In this document: in pieces, positions 6,912 through 9,881 of the stretch | Layout of the letters: each line of letters begins with the position of its first letter | How positions within the stretch are numbered: position 1 is the first letter of the stretch | DNA from: Hyphomicrobiales bacterium | GTDB lineage: Bacteria; Pseudomonadota; Alphaproteobacteria; Rhizobiales; Beijerinckiaceae | DNA: 9,881 nt | Assembly (NCBI GenBank): GCA_900299065.1 | Contig: OMIJ01000090.1 | Coordinates: 1 to 9,881 of the forward strand | Reading direction: 5' to 3' | Notes under the pieces: generated by a model | The model's database searches: none | What the model was told of the DNA's origin: nothing | What the model saw: the letters and a program-made list of their open reading frames with translations, nothing else | Made by a program: the position numbers and the translations under genes

Positions 6912-8132
6912 GTGTCCGACATACAGGAAAATCTGAGGATCAATCGCCATTCGCCCGCCTTCTGGCGCGCAGCGATTGGGGTTGCGACGGGCGGCTTTTC
7001 AATTTTTTCTCTGCTCTATTGCGCTCAGCCTTTATTGCCAGTGTTTGCTGTTGATTTTCATATTTCACCGGCGCAAAGCGCGCTGGCAATTTCTCTGCCC
7101 AGCATGCTCACGGCCTTTTCGATGATGATTAGCGCAAGCCTGTCTGAAGTGATCGGTCGTCGTATCATTATGATTGGGGCATTGGTAGGGGCTTCGACGG
7201 CAACAATATTGGCTGGTTTTGTACGCGAATGGTGGGAATTATTGTTTCTGCGGGCGCTGATGGGCATTTCACTGGGCGGATTGCCAGCTGTGACTATGGC
7301 CTATCTGGCCGATGAAATGGAGCCCAATGCGATTGGCCTTGCGATGGGCCTTTATATAGGGGGCAGCGGCATTGGCGGGATGTTGGGGCGCTTTGTGGTT
7401 GCTGCTTTGGGCGATTGGGCGTCCTGGCGTGTTGCGCTGGAATTGATTGGCCTGTTTGGTCTCACAGCATCCATTGTGTTTGCATTCGCACTACCTGCAT
7501 CACGCAATTTCAAACCGCAAAAACCCGAGCTGACTGCCCTGCTGATGGGCCTGGTGCGTGAATCGCGCGATCCGGGCTTGCGTTTGCTGGTGTTTGAATC
7601 CTTCGTGATGATGGGTTCTTATGTGATGATGTTTAACTATATCAGCTTTCGGTTGATGGATGCGCCATTCAATCTCAGTCAAATGGCGGTGGGCGGCATA
7701 TTCATCGTCTATATTCTTGGTAGTTTCAGTTCAGCCTGGATGGGTGATCTGGCCACGCGCTATGGTCGCCGCAAAATCTTTCCATTGGGCATTATGATTA
7801 TGATGTCTGGCGTGATCTGCACATGGTTTGATTTTCTGCCCATGATTATTCTGGGGCTGGCAGCGATCACAGCGGGTTTCTTTGGTGCTCATTCGGTGGC
7901 CTCCAGCTGGATCGGTTTGCGCGCAAGCCCTGGCGGGCGAGCACAGGCTTCCTCGATTTATCTCACCTGTTATTATGCCGGCTCGGCTATATTGGGTTGG
8001 ACGGGGGGCTTTTTCTGGTCGGCAGGGCAATGGCCTGCTGTCTCGGGTTTTGCACTGACTCTGCTAGCTATGGCTTTATTTGTTGCCTGGCGCTTGGCAC
8101 ATATTCCCCCGCCTGCCAGCTCGCAAGGATGA
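6912..8132 (+). CDS. Major facilitator superfamily transporter, YnfM-like
   Basis: A 406-residue inner-membrane protein with about twelve hydrophobic segments arranged as two six-helix halves, typical of a drug/H+ antiporter-type MFS exporter. An N-terminal CAQPLLPVFAVDF segment in helix 1, LRALMGISLGGLPAV around helix 4, the loop motif GDLATRYGRRK between helices 8 and 9, and RAQASSIYLTCYYAGS near helix 11 resemble the YnfM/AraJ-like group. The equivalent loop in the first half (SLSEVIGRR) is degenerate. The frame is open from TTG 6858 inside era, but GTG 6912, two bases after the era stop, gives a sensible cytosolic N-terminus and is preferred; no strong Shine-Dalgarno is seen. It sits between era and recO, which are often directly adjacent in alphaproteobacteria, so it looks like an accessory gene captured in the operon. 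The substrate is unknown. Confidence 0.9.
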   Translation: MSDIQENLRINRHSPAFWRAAIGVATGGFSIFSLLYCAQPLLPVFAVDFHISPAQSALAISLPSMLTAFSMMISASLSEVIGRRIIMIGALVGASTATILAGFVREWWELLFLRALMGISLGGLPAVTMAYLADEMEPNAIGLAMGLYIGGSGIGGMLGRFVVAALGDWASWRVALELIGLFGLTASIVFAFALPASRNFKPQKPELTALLMGLVRESRDPGLRLLVFESFVMMGSYVMMFNYISFRLMDAPFNLSQMAVGGIFIVYILGSFSSAWMGDLATRYGRRKIFPLGIMIMMSGVICTWFDFLPMIILGLAAITAGFFGAHSVASSWIGLRASPGGRAQASSIYLTCYYAGSAILGWTGGFFWSAGQWPAVSGFALTLLAMALFVAWRLAHIPPPASSQG

Positions 8133-8138
8133 GCGCGC

Positions 8139-8873
8139 ATGGAATGGCAGGATGAGGGTGTCATCATCGGACTGAAGCGACATGGCGAGAGCGCTATGAT
8201 CGTTGAAGTGATGACCCGCGATCACGGCCGCCATATGGGGCTGGTGCAGGGCGGGCGTTCGCGACGTTTGCAATCGGTCCTGCAGCAAGGCAATGGCGTA
8301 CAATGCCTCTGGCGCGCGCGGCTCGAAGATCATCTGGGTCATTTGCAAGTTGAAGTGATCAAGCCAAGAGCAGCGATGATCATCAATGCTCCTTTGGCTC
8401 TTTATGGCATTCATCTGATCAGTTCGCATGTGCGCTTGCTGGCCGAGCGTGATCCTCATCCCGCACTTTATGACACGCTGAATATTCTGCTCGATCATAT
8501 TGAGGATCGGGACATAGCCCCGGCATTGATGGTGCGCTTTGAACTGGCCTTGCTGAGCGAATTGGGTTTTGGTCTTGATCTATCGTCTTGCGCGGCGACT
8601 GGCAGTACACAAAATCTCATTTATGTCTCGCCAAAATCGGGCAGAGCAGTCAGTGCTGAAGCGGGTGCGCCTTGGGCGGATCGTTTGCTGGCCTTGCCGC
8701 GGTTCTTGCGCCCCAATGCGGTGATCATGGATGTCAGTGAAGAGGATTTAACCCAGGGCTTTACCTTGACCGGTTTCTTCCTCAATCGTGATGTGCTTGT
8801 CCCGCGCGGCCTGTCGGGCGGTGAGGCTCGGGCAGCTTTTCTGGCTTTTCTTGCGCAAAAGGCGAGAATTTGA
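8139..8873 (+). CDS. recO: DNA repair protein RecO
   Basis: Recombination mediator that binds single-stranded DNA and, with RecR, loads RecA onto SSB-coated gaps; it also anneals strands. The 244-residue protein has the N-terminal OB fold starting MEWQDEGVIIGLKRHGESA, followed by the helical C-terminal domain with an ELALLSELGFGLDLSSCAATG segment and YVSPKSGRAVS. Only one of the cysteines that form the zinc knuckle in many RecO proteins is left in that C-terminal segment; from memory this is usual for alphaproteobacterial RecO. ATG 8139 is supported by AAGGATGAG at 8125-8133, which overlaps the TGA of the MFS gene six bases upstream. The stop is TGA, and a minus-strand gene converges on it with nine bases between the two stops. 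Confidence 0.94.
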   Translation: MEWQDEGVIIGLKRHGESAMIVEVMTRDHGRHMGLVQGGRSRRLQSVLQQGNGVQCLWRARLEDHLGHLQVEVIKPRAAMIINAPLALYGIHLISSHVRLLAERDPHPALYDTLNILLDHIEDRDIAPALMVRFELALLSELGFGLDLSSCAATGSTQNLIYVSPKSGRAVSAEAGAPWADRLLALPRFLRPNAVIMDVSEEDLTQGFTLTGFFLNRDVLVPRGLSGGEARAAFLAFLAQKARI

Positions 8874-8882
8874 GCCGGAAGC

Positions 8883-9113
8883 CTATTTTTTGGTGGCTTT
8901 GGAGCGCTTCAGAGATTTGATCCGCATGGGCGGCAGACCGGATTTCTCGGAAATTTCACGATCCTGCTGTTCTATGATGGCTTTGGCGGGGGCATCGCCA
9001 TCCAATCAGCCTAATTCGTTGGAGGGAACCCGGCGATTGGAGCGCTGGCTACCATCCTCATAAATGACATCAAACAGGACAAATTCTGAAGGCTGTGCGG
9101 TTTTACGGGCCAT
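8883..9113 (-). pseudogene. Small conserved hypothetical protein interrupted by one in-frame TGA
   Basis: On the minus strand an ATG at 9113-9111 with AGGA seven bases upstream opens a frame of 76 codons ending in TAG at 8885-8883. One TGA (9008-9006) interrupts it at codon 36. The first part contains EFVLFDVIYEDGSQRSNRRVP. After the TGA the same frame continues LDGDAPAKAIIEQQDREISE and ends in a lysine-rich tail. From memory, small rhizobial hypothetical proteins near parC have a glycine here, reading ELGGLDGD, so a single base change GGA to TGA would explain the break. The function is unknown; it is a small, charged, soluble protein with no membrane segment. Because both halves still look protein-like, the break is either recent, a sequencing error, or read through. 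Other genes here (pdxJ, lepB, rnc, era, recO) use TGA as a normal stop, so a general TGA reassignment is unlikely. It converges on recO and diverges from parC. Confidence 0.75.
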
Positions 9114-9161
9114 GAGCCATTCCTGTCTGTAGGGGTTGGGCGGACGAAACGCGCCATGCCT

Positions 9162-9188
9162 CTGACTAACCCTCTCAACCTGAATAAT
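9162..9188 (+). promoter_or_regulatory. Weak promoter candidate for parC
   Basis: In the 145-base region between the divergent small gene and parC, CTGACT (9162-9167, 4/6 to TTGACA) and AATAAT (9183-9188, 5/6 to TATAAT) are separated by 15 bases, which is shorter than ideal. This would give a leader of about 65 bases before the parC ATG. A promoter must exist in or near this region because the upstream gene is on the other strand, but this choice is tentative. Confidence 0.25.
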
Positions 9189-9201
9189 CAATGGCAAAGC
9201 G

Positions 9202-9215
9202 CTGCCTTTGGGCAG
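9202..9215. other. Short perfect inverted repeat in the parC leader
   Basis: CTGCC (9202-9206) and GGCAG (9211-9215) flank a four-base TTTG loop. It is a five-pair GC-rich hairpin upstream of parC. It is short enough to occur by chance; no T-run follows, so it is not a terminator on the plus strand. Confidence 0.25.
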
Positions 9216-9226
9216 AAGGAGCCTTG

Positions 9227-9252
9227 CCCCGACTCGCCAGCTCGTCTAGGGG
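9227..9252 (+). promoter_or_regulatory. Possible hairpin covering the parC ribosome-binding site
   Basis: CCCC-GAC (9227-9233) can pair with GTC (9244-9246) and GGGG (9249-9252), with a two-base TA bulge and a ten-base loop. The GGGG strand is the core of the parC Shine-Dalgarno AGGGGA (9248-9253), so the fold would hide the ribosome site. Pairing is visible by eye, but no folding energy was computed. Confidence 0.3.
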
Positions 9253-9258
9253 ACGCTT

Positions 9259-9881
9259 ATGGGAAAACATACTTCAACCAATCCGCCAGCCAGCGGGCCG
9301 ACCGATCTTGTCAATCTGCGTGATGCGCTGGAAGAGCGTTATCTGGCTTATGCGCTCTCGACCATTATGGGCCGGGCGCTGCCAGATGCGCGCGATGGAT
9401 TGAAGCCGGTGCATCGACGCATTCTCTATGGCATGCAGATTCTTCGGCTCGATCCGGGTGCTGCCTTCAAGAAGAGCGCCAAAATCGTTGGTGATGTGAT
9501 GGGCTCTTTCCATCCCCATGGCGATCAGGCGATTTATGATGCGCTGGTGCGTTTGGCGCAGGATTTTTCCTCACGTTATCCATTGATCGAAGGCCAGGGC
9601 AATTTCGGCAATGTTGATGGCGATTCGGCTGCGGCCTATCGCTATACAGAAGCCCGGATGACAGATGTGGCGCGTCTGTTGTTGGAAGGCATTGACGAAG
9701 ATTCCATCGACTTTCGCGATAATTATTCCGGCGATCAGAAAGAGCCCATTGTTCTGCCTGCGGCCTTTCCCAATCTTCTGGCCAATGGCTCGCAAGGCAT
9801 TGCTGTTGGCATGGCGACGTCAATTCCGCCGCATAATGTTGCTGAATTATGTGATGCTGCGCTTTATCTGATCACACATCC
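9259..9881 (+). CDS. parC: DNA topoisomerase IV subunit A (3' truncated)
   Basis: N-terminal 207 residues of the DNA-cleaving subunit of topoisomerase IV, which with ParE decatenates daughter chromosomes. The frame is open to the window edge. Visible are LRDALEERYLAYALSTIMGR (20-39), LPDARDGLKPVHRRILYGM (41-59), the winged-helix segment IVGDVMGSFHPHGDQAIYDA (76-95), and RYTEAR with catalytic Tyr129. The LDPGAAFKKSAKIVGDVMG wording favours ParC over GyrA. At the quinolone-sensitive positions matching E. coli Ser80 and Glu84 it has Gln90 and Asp94. ATG 9259 has AGGGGA (9248-9253) five bases upstream. It is not translationally coupled to recO; a minus-strand gene and 145 bases lie between. Confidence 0.95.
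   Translation, partial: MGKHTSTNPPASGPTDLVNLRDALEERYLAYALSTIMGRALPDARDGLKPVHRRILYGMQILRLDPGAAFKKSAKIVGDVMGSFHPHGDQAIYDALVRLAQDFSSRYPLIEGQGNFGNVDGDSAAAYRYTEARMTDVARLLLEGIDEDSIDFRDNYSGDQKEPIVLPAAFPNLLANGSQGIAVGMATSIPPHNVAELCDAALYLITH

Noticed and set aside
8860..8891. Terminator-like element after recO: AGGC and GCCT arms followed by ATTTTTT
   Set aside because: The stem is only four pairs with a 17-base loop, and the T-run is explained by lysine codons of the minus-strand gene.
9006..9008. Selenocysteine or genome-wide TGA reassignment at the in-frame TGA
   Set aside because: Glycine rather than cysteine is expected at that position, no bacterial SECIS-length hairpin is visible after it, and TGA ends pdxJ, lepB, rnc, era, the MFS gene and recO normally.
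8788..9063. Plus-strand open frame of 91 codons spanning the recO end and the following gap
   Set aside because: It overlaps recO in another frame and runs antisense to the minus-strand gene at 8883-9113, whose protein is far more convincing.
1..9881. Search for CRISPR arrays, insertion sequences, tRNA or rRNA genes, phage genes and toxin-antitoxin pairs
   Set aside because: No repeat-spacer pattern, terminal inverted repeats, transposase, tRNA cloverleaf or rRNA sequence was recognised; almost all the window is explained by housekeeping genes.

Overview
The window looks like chromosomal DNA of an alphaproteobacterium, most likely of the order Hyphomicrobiales (Rhizobiales). This rests on recognising the proteins by eye and on the gene order rsh - pyrE - pdxJ - acpS - lepB - rnc - era - recO - parC, much of which is familiar from that group. 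No 16S rRNA or other typing marker is present, so the placement is an inference. Base composition looks moderate and even, and I see no insertion sequence, phage gene, tRNA, rRNA, CRISPR array or att site.

Layout. Positions 1-646 hold the C-terminal end of a RelA/SpoT-type (p)ppGpp synthetase/hydrolase, ending in an ACT domain. Next comes a full-length MsbA/ABCB-like ABC exporter (681-2468), then pyrE (pyrimidine synthesis), pdxJ (vitamin B6 synthesis) and acpS (acyl carrier protein activation). A 155-base gap (4315-4469) carries a weak promoter candidate and a clear hairpin. After it lies the tightly packed block lepB - rnc - era - MFS transporter - recO (4470-8873), where successive genes overlap or sit 1-6 bases apart, so translational coupling is likely. 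A small gene then runs on the minus strand towards recO. A 145-base divergent region separates it from parC, which runs off the right edge.

How the genes work together. This is a mixed housekeeping cluster, not one pathway. It covers stringent response (rsh), nucleotide and cofactor synthesis (pyrE, pdxJ), lipid carrier maturation (acpS), protein export (lepB), RNA processing and 30S ribosome assembly (rnc, era), and DNA repair and decatenation (recO, parC). The two transporters, one ABC and one MFS, are accessory additions embedded in the conserved order.

The most unusual item is the minus-strand gene at 8883-9113. It reads as a small conserved hypothetical protein of 76 codons but has one in-frame TGA at codon 36, with continued protein-like, family-like sequence after it. 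This is best explained as a recent nonsense mutation or a sequencing error; readthrough is less likely. I did not find a convincing new multi-gene system. The remaining findings are modest: embedded transporters, leader hairpins and unusual residues or start codons.
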